DNA from: Eudorina sp. 2006-703-Eu-15
Taxonomy: Eukaryota > Chlorophyta > Chlorophyceae > Chlamydomonadales > Volvocaceae
Direction: 5' to 3'
Assembly: GCA_003117195.1 (NCBI GenBank)
Contig: BDSI01000033.1
Span: 62,001 to 126,000, forward strand
Length of the DNA stretch: 64,000 nucleotides
This document shows positions 41,921-52,586 of this stretch, one piece after another (positions within the stretch are counted from its first letter, which is position 1; each line of letters begins with the position of its first letter). The translations under genes were made by a program, and so were the position numbers. Below the pieces are notes generated by a model. It was not told the origin of the DNA and made no database searches. It saw only the letters and a program-made list of their open reading frames with translations.

Positions 41921-44900
41921 ATGTTGTATGTATGTTCTTGCGGGTTCACCGCCGAGACGGCCACTGCGTTTTACAAGCACCTTGCCGAATCAAAAGGTGC
42001 CGAGCAAACTACACTATGCACCCGTGCGTGCCCATGGGGCATTAATCCATTATGGTGAACTCAGCTGTCTTTCGAGTTCATGCAGAGTCGGGAGAGGGGC
42101 ATCAGCTTATTCAGGCCCGGTTTTCCGAAAAACATAACAAAGGTGGTGCGAAGGTGAATGAAGCGCTACAGGTGAGCTTGGTGAAGCACCACGGGCTGCA
42201 AATGTCGCCGACCCCGCACAGCAGCTCTCTTGACGTCTAGAATAGGATGTACAACGTTGGTGTACATTAAAAGCGCAGACCTCCTTGAAACAACTTCCAA
42301 AGTCCCGGCACTGACACTTTTCCCTGTCAACCCCAGGGCTCAGTCCAACAAGCCCCGGCCGCAGCGTCTTGGGTTGATGAGTATCTTATGGTTGACCAGC
42401 GTGACACGGGAGCGCACGGGTCAGCTTCTGGTCGCGTAAGTCCCCTACCGGTCAGCTCAGGAACTCTGGAACCGCCACTGCAGCACCCTGCCTCAGAGAG
42501 CGGGATGGAAGACGTACCGCTGAAAGACTTGCAGAGTCTGTCCCGGGGTTGGGGCAGTTTGGGAAGGCAGCGCAGTTCTGCCGCTCGGCCTCCCCCTCCC
42601 GTCATCCGAGGCAGTTCGGTGACTGCTGCGGCGGAGGCTGCCGCAAAGGCGAAGCCGCTCGCCTCTGGTGGGTATGGCGCTGGTGATACGCGATCATTCC
42701 GCAGTTCAAAATACACACACACACACACATAGCCACACAAACCCTACACAACCACATACCCATACACCACCCCACACTAACCCCTCACAATTCGCACACA
42801 AACCCCACACGCATACCCACGCCAACGCCAGGAGCTGCCCGGCTGGCAGCGTGCCGGCTGCCGTTGGTTCATGTTGCTTGTGATGGCGTTGCCGGCGTCC
42901 AGCAGTTTGATGTCCGACCCAACTTATGCGGCGCTGCCCCGCATCCCTGTAGCTTCGACGCTGACCCTGGCTCCCGGCTCCCTGTCGTGCGCGACGGCCC
43001 TGCGCGCCACGCCCTGCGCTTGTCACTTACCGCGTCCGTATCAGACGAAGTGGAGCTTATCGAGCCCATCAGGAACACGCGGACCAGCAACCCTGGCGTC
43101 GGAATTGACGCTGGCGCCAGCGGTAGTGGCGGCACCGCCGCGCAGGCGGCCCTGCGGATGTCGGGAAGCGTCGTGAGCGCCATGGTGGTGGGGCTGAGCC
43201 CTTGGAAGTGGTTTGGCAACGGGGCTGCCGGCGGCAGCGGCCCGCACGGCAACAATGCGGAGGCAGGGTCTGGGGTGTACACGGGACCTGCCGCGCGGGC
43301 GGATCCGTACGGTACGCCTGTGGGCAACGACGACAGCGGAAGCGACTTGGGGGTCGACGCCATGGTGAGCGTTAGGCGTGGGCTGTCGCTGTGGGCTCTG
43401 GCTCAGCACCGTCGCGACCGCACGACGAGAGAGGCACAGCCCCGAAGGTGTCCACACGTATGCGCCCGCGCGTTCATGTCGCGTCATCACCGGGGGTGCC
43501 GTAGATGGATGCGAGCGCAACCCTCCTGATGGCATTTGTTGCATGGCGTGTTTGGCGGGGGCTTACAGAGGCAGGCAGTCCCAGGGTCAAAGCCAGCACA
43601 CAGTGAAGAAGAGGGCCGGAGGGGCCATCGTACCACACCATCTGGAAGACACCACCTTGCGGACAGCTGTTGCGCTGACTGCGGCTTGTTTGGGCGCCCT
43701 GGCGCTGTAAATTTGCTGCAGGAGGGTGATGCGGCGCTGCAGCAGCATGGGGGCTTGGGCCTTGATCCTCCAGTCGCGTCGCTGGAGGCTGTTCATGCCG
43801 TGCGGGACGTCCTGATATGGCGAAACCCCTGGCGCACGGGCCGTGTCTTCGGAGCTGGGCTCTACTTGGCGGTTTGTGTACGGCAACTCACAAAAGGTGC
43901 GGAGATGCAGTATCATGTTCCAAGTAAGTCTGGTGCCGAGTCTCACGCAGTTTTCGATACCACATGACGTCCGGTTGAGGACGTGCGGTTGTCGGCGCGT
44001 TGGCCATGCCGTGGTTGTCACCACCCCTTCCGCTTCTCCCTGGCTCCCCTGTGGCCTGTCCAGGGCACGACCTGCTGCAGCCGTCCACTGCCATCTTTGG
44101 TTTGTGCTTCTTCCTACTACTCCGCAACGTCATCCGCGAGGCGGCTGCCACGTATCGGCGAACGCAACAGCACCAGCAGCAGCAGTCGGGCCTTGGGCAG
44201 CTGCCGGACGGCCCGGATGGCGCACCCAGCCAGTCACCGCTTGACGAGGACGTGGAGCGACGCAAGGTACGGTGCTCATGTTTCAAACTTTAATCGCCGG
44301 GGTTCACGGCACGGCATGCCGTCTCATAGAAGAAAGGATAAGCCCGCCGAAAGGGGCGAGGACGTCGTGTATGTGGCGGCCTTGGGCCTCACGGCCTCAT
44401 GCTTGTAGGGATTCGGATACTGCGCGATCGGGCCCGACCCGCTTGGTCAGCCCTCCTTTTGTATCGTTGTTTGCAGGCCGCCATGCTCCTCCAGCAGCGT
44501 CTGGAGGTCATGTTGCAGCCTGTGGCGGTGGGGGCTGCGCGGTACGGCGCAGCGCTGGTGGTGCTGGGCGCTGGGTTGATGAGCGGCAGGCGGGCGATCA
44601 CTTCGGCGCTGGTGGCCGCACTTCTGTGGCTGGGAATGGTCCTGGGCGAGCTGCGGTTGATATCACAGGTAGGCGCAGCAGTTGGGCGGAGGGCAGGGAG
44701 AGACGCAATCCCGATTCAGGCTTGGGCCACACACGCGCTCATCAGGGGGCCCGCGGGGTCCACTGTAACATCACTAATAATTCAAGGGGCCGGGCACGAG
44801 CTTGCCGGGGCGGATGGTGGGGATCATGGAGTCTTCGGGGGCTGTGCAGAGTGAGCCACAGTGGCTCGCGTGGCGCGCTCACAGTGCGGCGTGCGCTGTC

Positions 44901-45623
44901 ATGGACATGCGACGGGTAGGCAGCAGTGTCCGCGCGCCAGGGTAGAAGGTGTCGCGCCAGGACAGCGAGCTGCAGGTGCGTTAGGATGTCAAGCCGGGAG
45001 ACCGGCAGGCATTGGGCTTACGGGTCTGTACGAGTTTGGATGCGGATGTCTTAAGTTTCGCGGAGGCGATGTCTACAATGTAGTTGCAATGTCGAAACGG
45101 GGACACAGTGCCACGGGACCACCTTGCAGTGATTACTAGTGCCAGCAGATTCAAAATCCATAATCATTCCGGGTGTGACAAACACTTGTAATCATACCGG
45201 ACCCACTCTGCAACTGCGTTGTGTCCGTCCCCGATTGCTCGTTGACCGCAGCCCATGTTCTGGCTGCTCTGTTACGTTGCGGCCTTCACCATCCCGGCGG
45301 CCTACTACCGCTGCCGCCACGCCATGGACGCAAGCGTGGAGGCCGCACTCCGCTTTGTGGTGCGGGTGCTGGTCAGTGGGAGCCGCACGACCCTTTTCAT
45401 GGCCGCCGGCGTGGCGGCGGTGCTGGTGGCGGTCCTGCCGCTCAACTTGGTGCTTCGGGCCAGCTTGGCGGCGGCAGGAGCGTTCGGTGTGCTGCTATGG
45501 AAGTCGGAGTTCGGGGGACAGCCTTACGTGGGTGGAGCACCAGGGCAAGGGCAGCTGGCCGGGGGACACGGGCTCAGTAGGTTGCTGGCGGAGGGTTCTC
45601 AGGGCCGCGCCCACGGGGACTGA
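41921..45623 (+). CDS. Reticulon-family ER membrane protein
   Basis: Reticulons insert hairpins into the ER membrane and bend it into tubules. Proposed exons: 41921-41996, 42065-42171, 42337-42667, 42832-43364, 43722-43896, 44064-44266, 44477-44668, 45252-45623, all phase-consistent, 662 residues. The reticulon domain is in the last four: VRDVLIWRNPWRTGRVFGAG then LYLAVCV; LLQPSTAIFGLCFFLLLRNV; GAALVVLGAGLM, SALVAALLWLGMVLGELRLI; MFWLLCYVAAFTIPAAYYRC. A further hydrophobic segment (LFMAAGVAAVLVAVLPLNLV) follows. The N-terminal 350 residues are Ser/Gly/Ala/Pro-rich and unassigned. The start is uncertain: the first exon used here gives MLYVCSCGFTAETATAFYKH, a possible zinc-binding knuckle. Alternatively the ATG at 42052 starts a single exon 42052-42171, giving 641 residues. 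The reticulon call is firm; N-terminal exons are moderate. Intron 3 has a CA repeat, and the last intron a fragment of interspersed element A. Confidence 0.8.
42713..42729. repeat. CA dinucleotide repeat in a reticulon intron
   Basis: About eight CA units followed by CAC/CCA-rich sequence within the intron 42668-42831. Confidence 0.8.
44750..44792 (+). repeat. Short interspersed element A, 3' fragment in a reticulon intron
   Basis: Reads cccgcggggtccactgtaac then atcactaataatt, matching the 3' part and TAA-type tail of the full copies. Confidence 0.75.
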
Positions 45624-46418
45624 ATGGTGGGTGGAAACGTGGGAAACGGGGCGTTGGGAGGAAGCATGGCAGATAAGGAAGGACTGAACGCTTTAGGCGC
45701 GATATTTTTTAGCGGTTCGAGGAGCTGCCTGTTGAGTGAACGGCGTTGTGAGTAGTAGAGTGTACTGTTGTCCTTGCTGGCCGTTGGTGCGTACAGTGCT
45801 GCGGGTGCACGAAGCGGTAGCGTGCATAGCACGCAAGCGTATGTTCTTCCTAAAGTAATATATGTGAGGATGTTTGCATTTTTGTTATAAAACGAGACGC
45901 GATTGGGCCGAGGGCTGAGGGACTTGAATTTCATACTAAAAGGTCAATAAATGCATTACGTTCAAGACGATATTCACATAGGATGCAGGGCACTGTTAAT
46001 GGGGCTTTGAGGAGCATGATATGTATGTCCGACTTTAGAAGTGCGTGTTAGTCCCGCTTTCGCAGGCAGTGGGGCGGGCGACAACCGTCAACCGCCAGTG
46101 CGGCACGGCTTCCATTGCCGTCGTAACCGTTCCTTGCGTATACGTAATTGTCCGACCAAGTGGTTCAGAAGTGTCAACGGTTTCATGAATAGCAGGCGTG
46201 ACCCTGGTCGTAGCTACTTCTCGGTTCTCGCCCGCCACATCAGTGGACTGACGGGGTCAACTTGCAGCGTTGAGACCTTGTGCTCACTGCGTATAGGTAT
46301 CAGCACATTCTGCACGTTGTAGGTCGCCTTCCCCGCCAGGCAGGGGGCGTAGGTTCTCAATTGACTTGAATATACGATTCTAGACTGCTACGTTTTAACT
46401 TTACTCAAATTGTTGTAA
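45624..46418. other. Intergenic region, no gene recognised
   Basis: Reticulon 3' UTR and the upstream region of the secreted-protein gene. A moderately AT-rich part (45680-46020) has no convincing frame. TGTAA occurs just before the next start codon (about 46410). Confidence 0.4.
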
Positions 46419-49400
46419 ATGAGTGCGACACCAACCATTTTACAAAAAATGTCCGGCGCGGCGCTACTTGTTTCGTTGTTGGCGACCAGCTTGTACCGGG
46501 CGGCCATCGCCCAAGACAACCTTCCGGACCCAGCGCGCATGCTAACGCAGCCAACGAACTGCACTGGCTGGCCTGAGCCACGCATGTGGATCGAGGCGCA
46601 GTCGTGGTGGACGGACCCGGGTTTCAATGTCTCAACGGACGCCCTGCACTTCCATATTGGCGGGTGTAAGTGGCTTATCAGCTGCAGGCGCAGGAGAGCA
46701 CATAGCGTTGGCAGATGCGACCACTGTTGTGTTACGGGTTCGCGCACTCCTTGTTGGTACCGTTGTTGTACCGCCCAACGCTGTCCGTCGCCGGGGTCCC
46801 GACGTGCTGACCCCCCACCCCTCACTCCCCCACCACCCCAGGCATGCCCTACAACCAAACGCTCAGCGGGCAGGTTACCTTTGACATCCTGTTCCAGCTC
46901 CATTACAACCCGGACTACCTGGTCCGGGAGATTTACTTCCTGGCGCCACTGCCGTACAACGCGGTACGACCGGGCTGTGGACGCCCCCCCCCCATGCACC
47001 GAGCACACACACACACACGCTGCGCGGCGCCTGCCACGGCATTTCGCATAGCGTCAAGGCATCCGCGGGCGGGTCCCCTCGTCCGGTTCGGATGATGCAG
47101 TACGCAGGGGCGCGTTTCCGACTCAGACGCTTCTCGGTTCTGTGTACCTACCAGAGATTACCTCACAGATACATGGCTTTGCGTGCCTGGTGGCTCACCC
47201 TGCTGCTCACGTGCCGCAACTCAAAACAGCATGGCACCCGGCGAATCCGCGCTCCTGTGCCGTCGCCGGTGAGCGCAGCGCGTTAAGCCAGCTGCCCCAA
47301 CGGCCCGGGTCCGATGCCCTCGCGCAAAGGCAACGCGATAGCGCCCTTGACGCGGTCGGCGACGCCAGGCCACGCAGATTACCTCACGCCCCGGGCTGGG
47401 TGTCTCTGGGCGGTGTCCATTTCAGCCCTCACGCACCGATCGTGACAGCATCGCATCGCGCCGCGCACCGTCCCCGCCCCGCCCCGTCCCCTGGTTACCC
47501 GCCCTCCGCCAGAGCGGCATCATCACGGATACCACCAACCACCGCCTCGGCAGCACGGGCATCATCGACTGGTCATGTCCCCGCACCAACCTCACCTGCG
47601 GTCGGGTCTTCCGGATAACCATCGACACCACCCAGGTGCCGCACGACTGCGCGGCGGGCCTGCGGGTCCGCGCAGGTGGGGCAGGGGTCGGGGGGCCTGG
47701 ACCGGTCGTCCGCCCTTACCACGGGGGGGGGGGGTAAAGAAGAAAACACAGCCCCGACACCCCCACCCAGGGGGGGCTGCAGAAGCGCTCGCGGCCGCCG
47801 GTCGCACACTTCAGACGGTGCCATGACGGTACCTGTACAGCGAGGGTGGGGCTTGGAGCGGCTTGGGGTTACACATAGGACAAACCCTAACCGGCGCCAT
47901 GGGGGATGCCGTGGCTGGGAGTTTGGACTGCGCGGCTCGGGACGCCACGAAGCTCCCGAGCGGGAGGTTTTGCTGATGAGCTTGTCCCTCATCAAGGGAG
48001 GCCGTTGCGGCTATTGTCCCTCGCGGTCCATGGGACTATTGGACCGAACCACTCTCGCCGCCCTCCTTGCTGCCCCTCCCTCGCTGCTGCCCCTCAGAGA
48101 CCGGCCTCTTGCCGGATGTGATCCCCAACATTGCGGCCGGTAACGGCTACATGTACGTCCCGGAGCTGAGCTTCCCGGTGAGCTGTCGGGAGAGCGAGGG
48201 GAGAGGTGGGCGGGTGTAGGACAAATTGGTAGACATGTTGAAACTGCTCTGACTGCCAGAGATCAGCTTCGGTCCCACACCCTGGGACTTGACAAGGGGG
48301 TGGGAAGTTGGGAGGAAGGGGTCCTTTCGCGGGTTTGCGGTTGTCATGGTGTGGCCGGAGGTCTAGTTTCGGAAGGGGGGGACCTGGGGGGCGAGAAACC
48401 GCGCGGCAGCGGGTCGCGGGGTGTCCACGTGGTGGAGGGCGCGGCTTGAAACGTTCGGGGTGTGCTCCATCATCGGTACACACAAATCTATTTTGATGGG
48501 GGGTGTCGGGGGAAGGGGGTGCATTGATGGATGAGCCATTGGTGCGGGGGGCCGTCCCACTGCCCTCCCCCCTGTCGCGGCGCAGCGCCGGGTCGGGTCG
48601 GTGGATCGGCTCCCCGGGAGGACGGGCAATGACCGATGACTGGGATCCATCCATTCCTCGACCCGTGGGGTGACCGACCGGGACGAGGCTCCCGCTGGGG
48701 GGCCGCGGCGAGCCCTGGGGCCCGAGAGTCTGACGGCCGTCGGTCCGCGCCCCACCTCTGTACCCTGTCCGCGCCCCACCTCTGTACCCTGTCCGCCGCC
48801 TTCAGGTCCGTTTCGCCAACGGCAACCCCGCCTGCCCCGGCATGGACGTCCCCGACTACCTGCCCGAGGTGCCCACAATGTAAGGGGAGCGGGGTAGGGG
48901 GGACGAACGGGGCTCAGGGGAGCGGGAATTGGAAGCGGGGGGGTCCTCGGGGTCGGCCCTGTGGGGGAGGCCCCCTTGGGCTCGACATCTGCCAGCGCAT
49001 CGCGTGCATGGACGGCCGGGCCCCTGGGTGCGGATAACCATAGCCCTGCTCGTGGCATGGCGCCCCCTTGCCCCACAAAATCCTACTAATTCCTACCAAT
49101 TTCCTGTACCACCCCCTTCCCCTTGCCCCACAGCTCCACTGCCTTCAACGACTTCCCCTGGAGCTACACCCGCATGTCGATTGTGAAGGACCAACTGCCC
49201 ACCCAGTGAGTCCAGGGAGGGAGGGAGGAGGGCGCAGCCGGGGAGGGGAAGGGGGCGAGGGGAGGGCGCAAGGGGACGCGGGCGAGGGTGCGGTTGCAGG
49301 GGAGCTGAGTGAGAGGGAGGGGGAGGGGCAAATGAGGCGGGGCGGGACGGGAGGATGTCGATGTGTGCGGCATCAATGGCACGGCATCCGGGTTCTCACG

Positions 49401-51435
49401 GCGGGGTGCCGTATCTCAGGTCGTGCCGCGTGCCGCGGCAGCTCAGTCGCTTTACGACGCCGGCGAGGAGGCGCGGGCGCGGGTAGCCTTGGGCGACGAG
49501 GGCGCGGACGAGGAGGGCGATTTCGGCGCCCGTGCACCGCCGACGGGACGCGAGCCTGGGGGTTTGCGCAGACCGCCATTGAAGGCCCCACGTGATGCAG
49601 CCCTCGCCGCGGCATCACGTGCCGTCTCTCGTTGCCCTTGTTGCTGATGCGGCCCTACCCCCCCTTACCCCTTACCCCACTACCGCGCCCCGTCCCAAAC
49701 TGACCAAACTGATATCGGCGGGCCCCAGGGCCGTGTCCGGCAAGTGGACCATCCGGCAGCTCCTCACCTTCGACCAGAGGCTGTTTGGGCGAGTTAGCCC
49801 CGTGGTGGCGCCGGTCACCCGGACCTTCGTGAGTGGCGGCCCAGGCGCCGGGGACCGGTGAAGCGCAGCTGTTATTGAGCCAGTCCAGAGCTACACTACT
49901 AGAGCACCGCACCAGGAAGCCGCCATTGCAAGCCAGTTGTCGGCCAGAGCAGGCAACGTGACCTTGGCCCACAGCTTGTTGTTTCCGGCGCAAACGCGCG
50001 CAGGGGTGCTGCATGTCGGGGTGCGCGCGCCGTGGCCGGCGCCGGGGCAGTGGCGCAGAGGTTGCTCTCTACAGCTCGTGCCTGGTCTTCGGGGGCCGCA
50101 CGCTTTTACACCCGAAACACGCGTACGATATGAGCCTTGGGTGTCCTTGGGTGTTGTCACCGAGTCGAAGGCTGGCCCCATCCACACACACACACGCGCC
50201 CACACGCACTCTTGTTTTGCCTGCCTAAATAACACACGCCCACACGCCCGCTCGCAGGTGACGGTCGACCCGCGGTTCCACCGGGTGGACCCCGTGACGG
50301 GCGCCCGGTCGCCCCTGCTGGGCACCGTACAGCTGGACATCAACGACCTGTTCTACTCGAACCTGGTGGTGAGTGCCTGAGCGCCGGGTGGGGGGATAAA
50401 ATGAAAAACAGCCCAGACACACCCGGCCCGGCGACAAGTATTACGGGTAGGGGGATAGCGGTTGTCTGGGGAGGGGGCTAGGGTCAGGGCGGTTCTGCTG
50501 GCTGTCGGAGCAACAGAGCCAGCTGACAAGCGAGGAGGAGATGAGTCAAGTGGCCCTGCGGGCCCAGCTGCCACGACCGGTGGGCGGGGGAAAGGGTGTA
50601 GGTCCCGCTGCCTGGGGCCGGCGGCCCGGTGCGCGGAAGCGCATTGTGGGTGGGGGTGCCGCCGCGGGTCGCCACGACGTCCTCCTGTGGGGATCATGTC
50701 TCTTTAACGTCCTGGTCATGTCTTCCGGCCGCCGCCGTTCCGCAGATCGACACCACCACCCTCACCAACGGCCGGCACGTGCTGTTCTTCCGCTCGGACT
50801 CGTACATCGAGCCGGGGACCATCCTGCCCGACACCATCCCCTGGCTGCCGGGCGCCACGCACGCGTGAGTACCCAAGGCCGTACAGCTGCCGTACAAGTC
50901 GTACCCGCACCCCTGGCGTGTGCGCGTCCGCAAGCCCCCGGGCCGCGAGGTCTGGGCTCCCGGGATGCGCCGCGAACTGTCCCCTCCTTGGGCTGCACCC
51001 GTAGCGCCCGCTCCAGGGATGGCTGCCGGCGCAGCCACGGTGGATTTTGCACCGAAGGTCACCTGCCGTACCGCCGCCTGTCCAGGTTTGACCATCTGCA
51101 AGCCCCAGTGTCGTGTCGTGGCCGTGGTCAGCTTCCTAGGTACCGTCGTAGGTCCAGCCCGCACCCCACCACCTGGTGGCGTCGACCCCTCTCACCAGCC
51201 TGGCCGTGCGACCCCTTACGTGACGCGCAGGTTCTCGGGCGGCCTGCCCCACCCGGGGGGCACCGCATCGGCGGTGCTCACGTTTTCTTTCCTGGTGAAC
51301 AACCCCGTACCGCCGCCACCGCCGCCGCCGCCTGTGGCCAGCTTGCGCAGCGCGAGCCCCAGCCCCAGCGCCAGCGCCGGTCCCAGCAACGGCAATAGCA
51401 ACGGCGATGGCAACATGGGCCACAGCGATATGTAG
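46419..51435 (+). CDS. Secreted or luminal protein of unknown function
   Basis: Eleven exons can be chained in phase: 46419-46665, 46842-46963, 47155-47268, 47513-47675, 48098-48177, 48806-48879, 49134-49205, 49729-49828, 50258-50368, 50746-50864, 51231-51435, giving 468 residues. The N-terminus has a signal-peptide pattern (basic start, ALLVSLLATSLYRAAIAQ). The mature part is rich in beta-type sequence with Cys, Trp and Asn-X-Ser/Thr sites: NCTGWPEPRMW, HFHIGGCMPYNQTLSGQVTF, IIDWSCPRTNLTCGRVFRIT, NGNPACPGMDVPDYLPEVP, GKWTIRQLLTFDQRLFGR, TTLTNGRHVLFFRSDSYIEP. The C-terminus is a Pro run followed by Ser/Asn/Gly low complexity, like the Pro/Ser stretches of volvocine extracellular proteins. I recognise no domain. 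Exon 3 is the weakest: another acceptor at 47168 gives a different frame (IHGFACLVAHPAAHVPQ) that would need an extra small exon near 47380. A role in extracellular matrix or cell wall is a guess from the signal peptide and composition. Confidence 0.65.
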
Positions 51436-52586
51436 AGGACTGGGGGGCGTGGTGCGATGGTGTCCATTGGGGTAGTACATGGGGCGCAGGGGGGGGTTAA
51501 GCGGCTTGTAGAACGGGTAGGGTGCGACCCGAAGGGTGGTTGCGGAGGATGTCGTGATGAAATTATCGTGGTGAAGATTGTGTGCAGGCTTTCCTGGCGC
51601 TGGTTCGCGATTCGGATCAGGCTGGGCGTGCGCGTAGAGGTGTTAGGACTGTACAGGACGTGCAGGGTTATGATGGGCATGCCAGGACGAATCAAGGCAT
51701 CGTGTGTGGAGAGGATGAATTTGTTGTGTCCAGGACCGGACGCCTCAGGGAAGCTTTGCTCTGCGGCAAACTGCAGAGATTCATGGTGTTCATCATGGGC
51801 AGGGGGTGTTGGGAGGCTCAGGATGATCGTTGCGCGCGGCGTCGGTGCTGGCGGGTGAGGCGAGGCGAGTCATGTTGAGGATCCAGGGATTCCTTCCGTT
51901 GTGCGTTGATGTATTCTGCAAAGAGGCCTATTGAATTGCAGGGATGCGTGCAACATACGTGCCGTGCGAATGGTGCGAGCGACGGGATCTATTTATTAAC
52001 GGCATTTCTTAGGACAATGTGATCGGCAGGTGCAAGGGTGTGATCGGCAAGGTGTTGTGCGGATCTGAAGCAGCAAAGACACACATATGCTTATCGTCTC
52101 AAATATTGCGTTTGATAGGCCTGAAGATGTAAGGTTTGCGTGCATAACTTCTCGACTTGCGACTCGTTACTTTTCCCCAGGGCCCTGCTTTTCCCAAACG
52201 AAATGCGTCAGAGCTGGACGGACCTAGTTTCAATACTAATTCCCAGAGACTACAAGCCTGGCCTTTCTAGGTCTTTGACGTTGGGAGCGAGTGTAACCGA
52301 CTAACCGTCAGCTGTCGCGGAGCCTGATTGCATTCGGCTGCGTCGGTAACGAGCTTCTATCTGACTGTCTGCCCACACAGGTTACCAGGCCAGATTCTGC
52401 TGGCGCCGTTCCAGGTTTATGGCTCCGCTGAACATGTCGGAAGGTGCAGGGCAACCACTTTCGGCCCCGAGCAGGCCCAATGATTGAATCCTTAAAACGT
52501 TATGCAACATCGCGTTCACAAGCATCTCCAACATTTTCATGTACCAATATTCGTAATCGCGCACAATCTCGTATTTACTCTTTAGA
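51436..52586. other. Intergenic region, no gene recognised
   Basis: Over 1.1 kb of lower GC content past the secreted-protein gene. A minus-strand frame (52382-52564) has a protein-like stretch (YEYWYMKMLEMLVNAMLHNV) but no splice partners or known motif. A TGTAA lies near 52290. Confidence 0.4.

Noticed and set aside
49363..49647. A frame with AQSLYDAGEEARARVALGDE as an extra exon of the secreted-protein gene
   Set aside because: The flanking exons join in phase without it (QLPTQ to AVSGKW), and its composition is unlike the rest of the protein.
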